Source of the DNA: Nocardia nova NBRC 15556
Lineage (GTDB): Bacteria; Actinomycetota; Actinomycetes; Mycobacteriales; Mycobacteriaceae
DNA length: 42,248 nucleotides
Assembly: GCF_001613005.1 (NCBI RefSeq)
Contig: NZ_BDBN01000086.1
Location: 1-42,248 of the forward strand
Direction of reading: 5' to 3'
Positions 6,609-14,091 of the stretch are shown piece by piece. How positions within the stretch are numbered: the first letter of the stretch is position 1; every line of letters begins with the position of its first letter. A program made the translations under genes and the position numbers. Below the pieces are notes generated by a model. That model was not told where the DNA came from and ran no database searches. It saw nothing but the letters and a program-made list of their open reading frames with translations.

Positions 6609-7585
6609 GCACCGGGCGAGGCGCGGTGGCGGCCTCGGAGACGTTTCCGGCGATCGGAACATCGGTCGTGGTGGTTTGCACCGATACCCGGGAGCTGGCG
6701 CGCGCGGTCGGCCTGGTCCGCGCGCGACTGGACGAACTCGATCGTGCCGCCTCGCGCTTTCGCGCGGATTCCGAACTCGCCGTGATCAACTCGCGCAGCG
6801 CCGACGCGGCCCGCCGGGGCCGGTCGGAGCAGCTGCGCATTCCGGTCGGCCCGACCCTCGGGTCGTGCCTGCGGGCGGCGATGCGTACCCAGCGCCTGAC
6901 CTCGGGGTTGGTCTCGGCCTCCCTGGGGGCCGCGCTGATCGCCTGTGGCTACGACGACGATCTGGATGTGGTGCGCGCCCGCGGTGACGTGGGCCCGGCC
7001 GCATGTGATCCGAGCTCGGTTCCGTTGCGGCACATGATCTTCGACGAGCAGCGGTGGGAGGTGACGTTGCCGGCGGGAACCGCACTGGATCTGGGCGCGA
7101 GTGCGAAGGCGTGGGCGGCGGACACGATCGCCGCCGAGCTGGCCGCGACCGGACCGGGTGGATATCTGGTGAATCTGGGCGGTGACATCGCCGTCGCGGG
7201 CGCCGTCCCGCAGTACGGGTGGTCCATCGGGGTGAAGGATTGGAACGACGTCGTGGTGCAGGTCGTCACCTCGACCGGGCAGGCGTTCGCGACGTCGTCG
7301 ACGCGGCTGCGCACGTGGATGCGCGGCGGCGTACGCCGCCATCACATCATCGATCCGCGCACCGGACGCTCCGCCCGGACGCGGTGGGCGCAGGTCACCT
7401 GCGCGGGACCCGATGCGGTGCAGGCCAATGCGGCGTCGACGGCCGCGATCGTTCTCGACGATCAGGCGCCGCGCTGGCTGACCGATCGCGGCGTGCCCGC
7501 CAGCCTGATGACGGTCGACCACGAGGTGGTGACGACTCCGGGCTGGCCCGCCCCGACCGCGGCGCGGAAGCGGCACGTGTCATGA
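6605..7585 (+). CDS. ApbE-like FAD:protein FMN transferase
   Basis: A 326-residue ApbE-family protein. Typical landmarks are present: FPAIGTSVVV near the N-terminus (family: MGT), RFRADSELAVIN, D162-LGASAKAWAAD (family: DLGxxxKGYAxD), GYLVNLGGDIAV, and HHIIDPRTG from about residue 246. The family moves FMN from FAD onto a Ser/Thr of exported or membrane proteins with a consensus ending in SGAT. No obvious exporter signal is visible and no protein with an FMN-bind domain is next to it, so its target is not evident here. ATG at 6605 overlaps the preceding stop, and its own stop overlaps the next start. ApbE with a ferric-reductase-like membrane protein is a known pairing in extracytosolic flavin electron-transfer systems. 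Confidence 0.88.
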   Translation: MSTGRGAVAASETFPAIGTSVVVVCTDTRELARAVGLVRARLDELDRAASRFRADSELAVINSRSADAARRGRSEQLRIPVGPTLGSCLRAAMRTQRLTSGLVSASLGAALIACGYDDDLDVVRARGDVGPAACDPSSVPLRHMIFDEQRWEVTLPAGTALDLGASAKAWAADTIAAELAATGPGGYLVNLGGDIAVAGAVPQYGWSIGVKDWNDVVVQVVTSTGQAFATSSTRLRTWMRGGVRRHHIIDPRTGRSARTRWAQVTCAGPDAVQANAASTAAIVLDDQAPRWLTDRGVPASLMTVDHEVVTTPGWPAPTAARKRHVS

Positions 7586-8148
7586 CCAGTCCGTGGCTGT
7601 GGTACGTCTCGCGCGCCGCCGGCGTGGTCACTCTCGTACTGCTGACTGTCGTGGCGTTGCTCGGGATGTTCACGGCCGCGCGGGTGCGGCCCCGGCTCGC
7701 CGTATCGGCCGTGGCGATGGGACTGCATCGCACGCTCGCCCTGGGCCTGATCGTCTTCCTGACCGCGCATATCGGCACCGCGGCGGTCGATACGTATGTC
7801 GATCTCGGATGGCTGTCGACGGTGGTGCCGTTCACGGCCGGTTACGAGCGGCAGTGGGTCGCGCTGGGAACCCTCGCCGTGGACATCGTCCTGGCGGTCG
7901 TCGCGACATCGCTGCTGCGCCACCGGTTGCCGACTCGGATGTGGCGTGCGGTGCACCTGCTCGCGTACGCGATGGCGCCGCTGGCGGTGGTACACGGAGT
8001 GACGATGTCCTCGGCCGCGGATCCGGCGCTGCTCGCCGTCACCGTGGGCTGCGGTGCGGCGCTGGCGGTCGGTGCCGTCTGGCGGTGGGCCGTTCCCGAC
8101 GCACAGCGGCATCGCCGCTCCGACATCGCTTCTCAGGAGTGGACATGA
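7582..8148 (+). CDS. Ferric-reductase-like bis-haem membrane protein
   Basis: A 188-residue integral membrane protein with five predicted helices (about 8-30, 47-68, 92-112, 121-141, 147-168). Helix 2 carries H49 and H63 and helix 4 carries H125 and H138. Two His pairs 13-14 residues apart, facing each other, are the classic arrangement for two stacked b haems across the membrane, as in the ferric reductase/YedZ/NOX superfamily. There is no fused NAD or FAD domain, so electrons must come from a partner, probably the NuoF-like protein and ferredoxin encoded next. Start and stop overlap both neighbours by 4 bp. Confidence 0.85.
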   Translation: MTSPWLWYVSRAAGVVTLVLLTVVALLGMFTAARVRPRLAVSAVAMGLHRTLALGLIVFLTAHIGTAAVDTYVDLGWLSTVVPFTAGYERQWVALGTLAVDIVLAVVATSLLRHRLPTRMWRAVHLLAYAMAPLAVVHGVTMSSAADPALLAVTVGCGAALAVGAVWRWAVPDAQRHRRSDIASQEWT

Positions 8149-9227
8149 CCGGGCCGGCGGACCTGCTGAGGGCCGCGGGGTTGCGCGGCCGCGGCGGCGC
8201 GAACTTTCCCACCGCCGCCAAACTCGAACTCGCGGCCCGTCACCGGGCCGAGTTGATCGTCAATGCCTGTGACGGAGAGATGGATTCGTCCAAGGACGCA
8301 TGGGTCGTCGCGCACCATCTCTCCGAAGTGCTCGACGGCGCCCGCCGAATTACGGCGCAGCGGGTGCGGGTGGCCGCGCATCGCGGCTCCGAGACGCTCG
8401 CCCTCCTGGACGCGGCCGGCGTGGACACGCTCGCGGTACCACGGCGATACGTGTCGTCGGAGGAGTCGGCGCTGGTCCGGCTGGCGCACGGTGGTCCGGC
8501 GCGACCGGTGATGCGGTTCGAACCCATCACCGTCGGCGGCCGGGACCCGAGGGGGCGGCGGCTGGCGCCGACCCTGGTGCTCAACGTCGAAACCGTCTGG
8601 CGGATTCAGCAGATCGCCGAGTACGGTCCGGGCTGGTTCCGCTCCTACGGAACGCCCGACGAGCCCGGCCCGCGGCTGGTGACAGTTGCCGACGGCGTCC
8701 GCAATCCGGGTGTGCACGGCGCGGAGGCGGGCCTGCCCCTGTCCGAAATTCTCGATCGGGCGGGCGGTCTCACCGTCGGCCCGCAGGCCCTGTGGGTGAA
8801 CGGTTTGAGCGGTGGGTTCCTGCCCGCCGAGGCGCGTCATACGCTGTGGTCGCGAAATGCTCTGGCGCCGTTCGGAATCGGAACCGGCGTCGGCGTATTT
8901 CGTGTCGTCGCCGCGGGCAGCGATCCATGGCAGGTGGTGCTGTCCGCGCTGACCTATGCGGCGGGTGAATCGGCCGGCCAGTGCGGCCCGTGCATGTTCG
9001 GATTGCCCGCCCTGCGTGACGATCTGATCGACCTGCTGGACCGGCGAGCTCCGGCCGACACCGCCGAGCGGCTCCTCCGTAGGCTCCCCCGTGTTCCGGG
9101 GCGAGGTGCGTGCCGCTTTCCCGACGGAGTGGCCCGGTTCCTGGCCTCCGCCTTGGACGTCTTCGGTAGCTCGTTACTCGTCGAAAGTATTGGTAGCAAA
9201 CGTTTTCCGACCGCACGACAAGGATGA
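8145..9227 (+). CDS. NuoF-like NADH/FMN/Fe-S flavoprotein, one cluster Cys missing
   Basis: A 360-residue relative of the complex I 51-kDa subunit NuoF. The segment LRGRGGANFPTAAKL near the N-terminus matches the FMN/NADH glycine motif, and the SLBB-like middle follows. The cluster-binding region reads ESAGQCGPCMFG, where NuoF has SCGKCxPC. C280 and C283 are kept, the first ligand position is Ala277, and the fourth Cys is C323 (GACRFPDG). So only three of the four usual ligands are visible. The role is probably to pass electrons between NADH or ferredoxin and the membrane haem protein. The start overlaps the preceding stop (ATGA) and the ferredoxin gene begins 3 bp after it. Confidence 0.85.
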   Translation: MTGPADLLRAAGLRGRGGANFPTAAKLELAARHRAELIVNACDGEMDSSKDAWVVAHHLSEVLDGARRITAQRVRVAAHRGSETLALLDAAGVDTLAVPRRYVSSEESALVRLAHGGPARPVMRFEPITVGGRDPRGRRLAPTLVLNVETVWRIQQIAEYGPGWFRSYGTPDEPGPRLVTVADGVRNPGVHGAEAGLPLSEILDRAGGLTVGPQALWVNGLSGGFLPAEARHTLWSRNALAPFGIGTGVGVFRVVAAGSDPWQVVLSALTYAAGESAGQCGPCMFGLPALRDDLIDLLDRRAPADTAERLLRRLPRVPGRGACRFPDGVARFLASALDVFGSSLLVESIGSKRFPTARQG

Positions 9228-9230
9228 ATC

Positions 9231-9470
9231 GTGTCCCTCACAGCTCGGGCCCTCGGCATCGCACGACCCACCTCCGGCGCGCTGGCGATCGATCGGATCG
9301 CGTGCACCGGCCACGGTATCTGCGCCCACATCCTGCCGGAGCAGATCGTCCTGGACGACTGGGGCTACCCCGTGCTCGGCGCCGCCGAACCGGACCCCGC
9401 GCTCGCCACCGAGGCGATCAAACTCTGCCCGGCCGCGGCCCTGCGGTGGGTGGCACCGCCGGCATGCTGA
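9231..9470 (+). CDS. Small 3Fe-4S-type ferredoxin
   Basis: A 79-residue ferredoxin. The segment ACTGHGICAHI gives C-x5-C, and KLCPAAALRW near the C-terminus gives the last Cys-Pro; this spacing with His in place of the second Cys is typical of actinobacterial [3Fe-4S] ferredoxins. GTG at 9231 lies 3 bp after the NuoF-like gene, so the two are translated together and likely exchange electrons. It is the last gene of the lcp cluster; the next gene converges. A cytochrome P450 partner, common for such ferredoxins, is not present in the window. Confidence 0.88.
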   Translation: MSLTARALGIARPTSGALAIDRIACTGHGICAHILPEQIVLDDWGYPVLGAAEPDPALATEAIKLCPAAALRWVAPPAC

Positions 9471-9505
9471 CGAGCGAAATGCATTGGCGCTCAGAGCGTT
9501 CGACG

Positions 9506-9754
9506 TCATAGTTCGGTGCGCACCGTCATCACCGTGGGCGCTGCCGTGCCGGACCACCCGCACGGCGAGGCGCAGGTCGCGATGACCGCGTCGGTGATGG
9601 TGCCGTCGCTGTAGAGCGTAGTCCGCAGGACGGCCTGCGCCGGGTAGCCGCAGGCTTGGCATTTGCCGAAGTAGTTGAGAATTTCGCGCGATCGGACAGC
9701 GGCGATGCTGCGCCGTCCGGATACGCCGCTCGGCTGGGGGATTTCGCTGTGCAC
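9506..9754 (-). CDS. Small zinc-ribbon-like protein
   Basis: An 82-residue protein I do not recognise by name. It has two Cys pairs, CQACGYP and CASPCGW, about 30 residues apart around a predicted beta-hairpin (QAVLRTTLYSDGTITDAVIAT). This is the layout of a small zinc ribbon. I chose GTG at 9754 because AAGGATC is just upstream and everything farther upstream in this frame is low-complexity Arg/Pro. It converges with the ferredoxin gene. Two ACCGTTCCA repeats (9913 and 9933) lie 160-190 bp upstream. Confidence 0.65.
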   Translation of the reverse strand: MHSEIPQPSGVSGRRSIAAVRSREILNYFGKCQACGYPAQAVLRTTLYSDGTITDAVIATCASPCGWSGTAAPTVMTVRTEL

Positions 9755-10224
9755 GGTGATCCTTCGATTCGGCGGACGCGGCGGTGCCGGTGACCGACAA
9801 TCGAGCCGGCCGTGTCCCGGTGGATCCGCTGCCGAGACCGGCGATCCCCCTGCGGTACCGCCGGGCTCATGCAACGGTCGTGCCGAGTCCGTCCTGGTCA
9901 CGCCGCATGGGGACCGTTCCACGGTCGACGACACCGTTCCATGCTAAGTCGTGAGCGCTGCATTTGGCATGAATTCATCATAACTTCTGCGTGCATTGTG
10001 ACAAGTCCCAGAGCAAACCATAGTCCGTATGAGCACCGAATATCCGTCGTTCGACAGGTGCTGGGCTACGTCTTCCAAAACTGTGAATATGGAGTAACAT
10101 ACGCTCTCGCGGCCCCGCGGATGACCGGGCGCCGCGGCCGACGGGCAAGGGTGCCCGCATCCGGTGCGTGCGGGAGGTGCGGGCACCGGATGTCCGGCCG
10201 ATGGGTGAAAGGACCTGTGTCGCA
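9755..10224. other. Long intergenic region upstream of the mce-linked small genes
   Basis: 470 bp without a convincing gene. It contains a direct repeat ACCGTTCCA at 9913-9921 and 9933-9941 (20-bp period) and a locally AT-rich segment at about 9955-10105 that looks promoter-bearing. The final 80 bp before 10225 are very GC-rich. It is a likely site for promoters of the zinc-ribbon gene (minus) and of the 10225 gene (plus); I cannot place -35/-10 boxes with confidence. Confidence 0.5.
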
Positions 10225-10449
10225 ATGCTGAAGCGACTCGATCGGCTTCTGAGCTACGAGATGAAGGTGTCCGAATTCCTCGGGACACTCATCATCCTCG
10301 CCGTGCCGTACGGCATCATCGGGGTCATCTGGACCCTGACGCACACCTCGCACCTGAAGCAGATGCACGGCATCGACGTGATCATCTCGTTCCTGGGATC
10401 GATCGTGTGCTGGCCCGTGCTCACCTTCTCGAACGTCTGCATGACCTAG
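10225..10449 (+). CDS. Small two-helix membrane protein upstream of mce operon (first)
   Basis: A 74-residue protein with a short amphipathic lead (MLKRLDRLLSYEMKVSEF) and two membrane helices at about 19-39 and 49-70, joined by a polar loop (HTSHLKQMHG). ATG at 10225 is 11 nt after AAAGGA; ATG at 10201 is an in-frame alternative. The next tiny membrane gene starts 2 bp after its stop, so they form a pair. They sit about 230 bp upstream of the yrbE genes, in the same direction. I do not recognise the family; a structural role in the Mce transporter membrane complex is inference from position only. Confidence 0.7.
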   Translation: MLKRLDRLLSYEMKVSEFLGTLIILAVPYGIIGVIWTLTHTSHLKQMHGIDVIISFLGSIVCWPVLTFSNVCMT

Positions 10450-10451
10450 TC

Positions 10452-10643
10452 ATGATGGCGCTGGTGTGGCTCATCGACATCGTGGTGATCGGAGTCAAGA
10501 TCCTCGGTGGGCGAATCAAGGTCAATCCCGTTCTCCGATTCGGCCTGTGGGTCGCGGTGCTGTGTGCCGTGGGCGCCGGGATCGCACTCCTGGGGGCGTT
10601 GCTCGTGCTGCTGCAGCACTACTTGGAGAACCTCCCGGGATGA
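10452..10643 (+). CDS. Small two-helix membrane protein upstream of mce operon (second)
   Basis: A 63-residue protein made of two hydrophobic helices (about 2-20 and 28-57) joined by a short basic turn (GGRIKVNP). It starts 2 bp after the stop of the preceding small membrane gene, which implies translational coupling. Two start codons (10452 and 10455) are adjacent. There are no charged residues that suggest a channel or transporter. Together with its neighbour it looks like a two-component small membrane module linked to the yrbE/mce operon. No known family is recognised. Confidence 0.7.
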   Translation: MMALVWLIDIVVIGVKILGGRIKVNPVLRFGLWVAVLCAVGAGIALLGALLVLLQHYLENLPG

Positions 10644-10874
10644 TCCGGGTGACGGCTGCACAAGCTCGGAATATTACGTAACTTGACGCGTCGGTTCCAG
10701 GGTCTGGACCGTACTTCCGTCGCATCCTGTCGGGTTCTCCGATTCGAGAACAGTCGATAACTTACTATCTTGTGTCGCACCGAAACGGTGTGTAACACTT
10801 CACACGCTCAACGCCGGGCGGCCTGGTTGCCGCTGTCTGCGACAAGCGGTGAGCGTGAGAAAGGAACGACCGCT
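10644..10874 (+). promoter_or_regulatory. Promoter region of the yrbE/mce operon
   Basis: 231 bp with no gene. It has AT-richer segments (AATATTACGTAAC near 10670; TAACTTACTATC near 10758-10770) and a perfect small palindrome CACCG-AAA-CGGTG at 10778-10790, shortly before the yrbE start at 10875. A regulator site is plausible; the operon-borne tandem TetR protein is a candidate binder. Confidence 0.45.
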
Positions 10875-11765
10875 GTGACGTCGACCCGAGCCTCCGATCG
10901 GCCGGACCCGCCGGTTCCGCCCTGGCGGACCGCCGACGAGGGTGAGCTGCAGCGACTTGTCGATGCGGCCGGCGGCCTCTGGCGCCGGCATCCGCAACGC
11001 TCGCTGGAGACCCTCGGCCGGCAGGTCGCGCTGGGGCGGGAGGCATTCGTTCAGCTCTTCGTCGCGATGATCAAGCGCCGGTTTCCGTACCAGGAATTCA
11101 TCAAACAGTGCGCCTTCATGGCCAACGTCTCGGCCGCGCCGACCGTGTTCGTGGCCATTCCCATCGCCGTCGTGGTGTCCATCGAGGTCGGTGCCCTGGT
11201 GAACCAGGTCGGCGCGACGACGTTCATCGGTTCCGTTGCCGCACTGGGAATCATCCGGCAGGGCGCGCCGCTGGTCTCCGCGCTGATGATCGCCGGTGCG
11301 GTGGGTTCGGCGATCTGCGCCGATCTCGGCTCCCGGACGATCCGCGAGGAGATCGACGCCATGCGGGTGATGGGTGTCGATCCGGTGCGCCGGCTGGTCG
11401 CCCCCCGCCTGGCCGCGGCGGTGCTGGTGAGCGTATTGCTGTGCGGCTTCATCGTTTTCGTCGGATTCGCGACGGCGTACATGTTCAATGTGTACGCGCA
11501 GTCCGGTACCCCCGGATCCTTCATCGGATCGTTCGCGTCGTTCGCGGTGGCCAGCGACCTGTTGATCGCCTTGACCAAGGCCGCGATCTTCGGCGCGCTG
11601 ACGGCGATCATCGCCTGCGATGTGGGCCTGCACACCAGCGGCGGCCCGGCCGGAGTCGCGAATTCGGTGAACTCCGCGGTGGTCAGCTCCGCGTTGATGT
11701 TGTTCGCCACCAACATCATTCTGACTCAGCTGTCGAATACCTTGCTCCCGACGAAGGTCGCGTGA
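10875..11765 (+). CDS. yrbEA: YrbE/MlaE-type permease subunit A of Mce transporter
   Basis: A 296-residue MlaE/YrbE permease. An amphipathic N-terminal part (WRRHPQRSLETLGRQVALGREAFVQLF) precedes membrane helices. The family hallmark follows: GAVGSAICADLGSRTIREEIDAMRVMGVDPVRRLVAPRLAA, the cytoplasmic loop that couples to the MlaF/Mkl-type ATPase through EEIDAM. GTG at 10875 has AAAGGAAC 9 nt upstream. It is the first of eight genes encoding the lipid-import complex; the ATPase (mkl-like) is not in the window, as is normal for mce loci. It pairs with the next gene to form the inner-membrane permease. Confidence 0.93.
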   Translation: MTSTRASDRPDPPVPPWRTADEGELQRLVDAAGGLWRRHPQRSLETLGRQVALGREAFVQLFVAMIKRRFPYQEFIKQCAFMANVSAAPTVFVAIPIAVVVSIEVGALVNQVGATTFIGSVAALGIIRQGAPLVSALMIAGAVGSAICADLGSRTIREEIDAMRVMGVDPVRRLVAPRLAAAVLVSVLLCGFIVFVGFATAYMFNVYAQSGTPGSFIGSFASFAVASDLLIALTKAAIFGALTAIIACDVGLHTSGGPAGVANSVNSAVVSSALMLFATNIILTQLSNTLLPTKVA

Positions 11766-11766
11766 G

Positions 11767-12630
11767 ATGGCCAGCTCCTACACCCCGCCCGTAGCCCGGC
11801 CGCTGCGGGCCGTCGGAAACGCCGCGCTCGCACCGGTGCACGCGAACCAGCGTCTCGGGCATCAGACCATCACCTTCTTCCAGGCGGTGGCCGCGATTCC
11901 GTTCGTGGTCAAGCACTATCGGAAGGAACTTGCCCGGCTGACCGCGGATGTGAGCTGGGGTAACGGGTCGCTGATCGTGGGTGGCGGCACCATCGGCGTG
12001 GTGTTCATCCTGTGCTCGTTCGGCGGCATCATCGTCGGAATGGAGTCCTTCACGGCGTTGAACCTCCTGACCATGAGCCCGCTGACCGGCGCCATCGCCG
12101 GATTCGCGACCACCCGGGAGTTGGCGCCCATCCTGGCGACCCTGGCCTTCGCGATCCAATCCGGTTGCCGGTTCACCGCGCAGCTGGGCTCGATGCGGAT
12201 CTCCGAGGAGATCGACGCGCTGGAATCGTGCGCGATCCGGCCGCTGCCGTACCTGGTCAGCACTCGGATGATTGCCGCGACGGTGACGATCGTGCCGCTC
12301 TACAGCGTGGGTCTGGCCGCCGCCTACCTGACCACTAAACTGACGGTGCTGTTCCTCGGCGGCACTACCGCGGGGACCTACGACCACTACTTCTTCCAGT
12401 TCCTGATCGGGCCGGACGTCTTCTATTCGCTGCTGAAGGTCGTGATCTTCACGCTGCTCGCGACCTTCATCCAGTGCTACTACGGCTATGTCGCCAGCGG
12501 CGGCCCGGAGGGCGTCGGGGTCGCGGCCGGGCGGGCGATCAAGATGGTGATCGTCGTGATGGTTTTCGCGAATCTCTTTCTCACCCTGGCGATTTGGGGC
12601 ATCGACCCCGGATTCCGGATCTCAGGATAG
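11767..12630 (+). CDS. yrbEB: YrbE/MlaE-type permease subunit B of Mce transporter
   Basis: A 287-residue MlaE/YrbE protein paralogous to the preceding gene. It has the coupling loop AIQSGCRFTAQLGSMRISEEIDALESCAIRPLPYLVSTRMIA and about five to six hydrophobic helices, with GGPEGVGVAAGRAI near the end as in YrbEB proteins. ATG at 11767 comes 1 bp after the stop of yrbEA. The two permease chains form the heterodimer that feeds lipid from the Mce hexamer through the cytoplasmic membrane. The mceA start follows its stop directly. Confidence 0.93.
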   Translation: MASSYTPPVARPLRAVGNAALAPVHANQRLGHQTITFFQAVAAIPFVVKHYRKELARLTADVSWGNGSLIVGGGTIGVVFILCSFGGIIVGMESFTALNLLTMSPLTGAIAGFATTRELAPILATLAFAIQSGCRFTAQLGSMRISEEIDALESCAIRPLPYLVSTRMIAATVTIVPLYSVGLAAAYLTTKLTVLFLGGTTAGTYDHYFFQFLIGPDVFYSLLKVVIFTLLATFIQCYYGYVASGGPEGVGVAAGRAIKMVIVVMVFANLFLTLAIWGIDPGFRISG

Positions 12631-14091
12631 GTGTCGTTCGTGATTCTCGATCCCAGTGGCCGCGGTGCGACCGCTCGCCAGCTCACGCTGGCCGGTATCG
12701 CGATGCTGCTCGTGGTGGCCGCGCTGCTGTATCTGCTGGCGTTGCGCTACACCGGTCGCTTCACCGAGAAGGTGCCCGTCCACGCCGTGCTGACCAGTAC
12801 CGGAGACGGCCTGCCCAAACATGCCGACGTGAAATTCCGCGGCATGGTCGTCGGCACCGTCGATTCGGTGGAGGTGGTGGCGAAAGGGGAGCGGCAGCGC
12901 GCCGATATCGCGTTGAAACCGCATGTCGCCGATGCGATTCCGGCCAACGTCACCGCCCGTGTCATCCCCAACAACCTGTTCGGCGTGACCGCGATCGAAT
13001 TGGTCGACAACGGGCCCGACACCGCGAAACTGCATTCCGGCTCGACCATTTCCCAGGACACCGGCACCGCGACCATCCAATTGCAGACCACGCTCAACGT
13101 GCTGCGCAATGTGCTGAGCAATATCCAGCCGGAGAAGCTCGGCCGGGTGCTGGCGACGCTGTCCGCGGCGCTGGAACCCTCGGCGCGGGTGCCGGGTTCG
13201 ACCGTGGAGCGGCTCGACACCTGGCTCACCCAGGTGCACGACATTCCCGATATCGGCGACCTGCTGGGTGATCTGGGCCGGGCTGCCACCGCGCTGAGCC
13301 AGTCGGCACCGGAACTGGTGGGAGTGCTGTCGGATTCGGTGACGACGGCTCGCACCCTCACCGAGCGGCGCTCGAATCTCGTTGCGCTGCTGACGAATGC
13401 GGGCGGCGCCGTCGATTCGGTCAACCACCTGTTCGCGCGCAATCCGGATTCGGGAAAATTCCTCGTCGCCGGTCTGGACGATCTGTTCGGCGGTCTGGCC
13501 AAGGATCCCGAGGCCATTCCGTTCACCGCCGCCAACCTCAATACGGCGTTGCAGCGTTTGAAGACCACGTTCCACTGGGGCCCCAAACACCAGATGGTGT
13601 GGGCGATGGACGCCTCGCTCACACCGTTCCAGCAGTACACCGCGCAGGACTGCCCGCACTATGGTGACGAGTACGGCCCGCGCTGCGGTGGGGCGACGGT
13701 GCCGAATGTGGCGCCGCCCCAGAACTATCCACCGCAGCAACTGCCCCGCTGGCTCGACGCGGCCGGGCCTCGGCCGACGCCGGCGGCCGTGGTGCCGACC
13801 GCGCCCGCGCAGCAGCCGCTGATCCCCGGTCTGCCGGTTCTGCCCGGAGTTCCGGCGCTGCCCGGTCTGCCGAGTCTGCCGCTGATCCCCGGCATCACCG
13901 CACCGGCCGCCTACCACGCCACGCCCGCAGATCCGGCGGCCCCCCGTCCCGCCGCGCTGCGTGGACCCGCCGCGGTCGCCGCGGTGGTGGGGGGTCCGCC
14001 GAATCTGGCGCAGCTCCTGCTGCTGGGGCCGGTGCTCGCCGGTGGCTATCTGACCGTCGGCGAGATGCCGGAAGGGGGTGTGACGCAATGA
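12631..14091 (+). CDS. mceA: MceA, substrate-binding subunit A of Mce lipid transporter
   Basis: A 486-residue Mce protein: one N-terminal membrane segment (about 17-37), the MCE/MlaD beta-barrel domain (about 44-125, with KFRGMVVGTVDSVEV), a long helical DUF3407-type region (about 130-300) and a Pro-rich tail. The tail holds consecutive Leu-Pro-Gly units (about residues 392-430) that may form an extended linker or cell-wall-spanning segment. I list GTG at 12631; GTG at 12640 has better spacing to AGGATAGG. MceA-F proteins form a hexameric tunnel for lipids (steroids or fatty acids in studied operons) in the periplasm. The stop overlaps mceB (ATGA). Confidence 0.92.
   Translation: MSFVILDPSGRGATARQLTLAGIAMLLVVAALLYLLALRYTGRFTEKVPVHAVLTSTGDGLPKHADVKFRGMVVGTVDSVEVVAKGERQRADIALKPHVADAIPANVTARVIPNNLFGVTAIELVDNGPDTAKLHSGSTISQDTGTATIQLQTTLNVLRNVLSNIQPEKLGRVLATLSAALEPSARVPGSTVERLDTWLTQVHDIPDIGDLLGDLGRAATALSQSAPELVGVLSDSVTTARTLTERRSNLVALLTNAGGAVDSVNHLFARNPDSGKFLVAGLDDLFGGLAKDPEAIPFTAANLNTALQRLKTTFHWGPKHQMVWAMDASLTPFQQYTAQDCPHYGDEYGPRCGGATVPNVAPPQNYPPQQLPRWLDAAGPRPTPAAVVPTAPAQQPLIPGLPVLPGVPALPGLPSLPLIPGITAPAAYHATPADPAAPRPAALRGPAAVAAVVGGPPNLAQLLLLGPVLAGGYLTVGEMPEGGVTQ

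Noticed and set aside
5081..7576. An 831-codon open frame on the minus strand opposite lcp and downstream genes (and similar ones at 2750-3769, 18152-20008 and 35469-38564).
   Set aside because: These lie antisense to well-supported genes and have Arg/His/Gly/Pro-heavy composition typical of GC-rich mirror frames. No domain is visible and no start has a convincing ribosome site.
10029..10097. A 22-codon frame starting with ATG in the 9755-10224 gap.
   Set aside because: No ribosome site precedes it and the frame shows no protein-like pattern.
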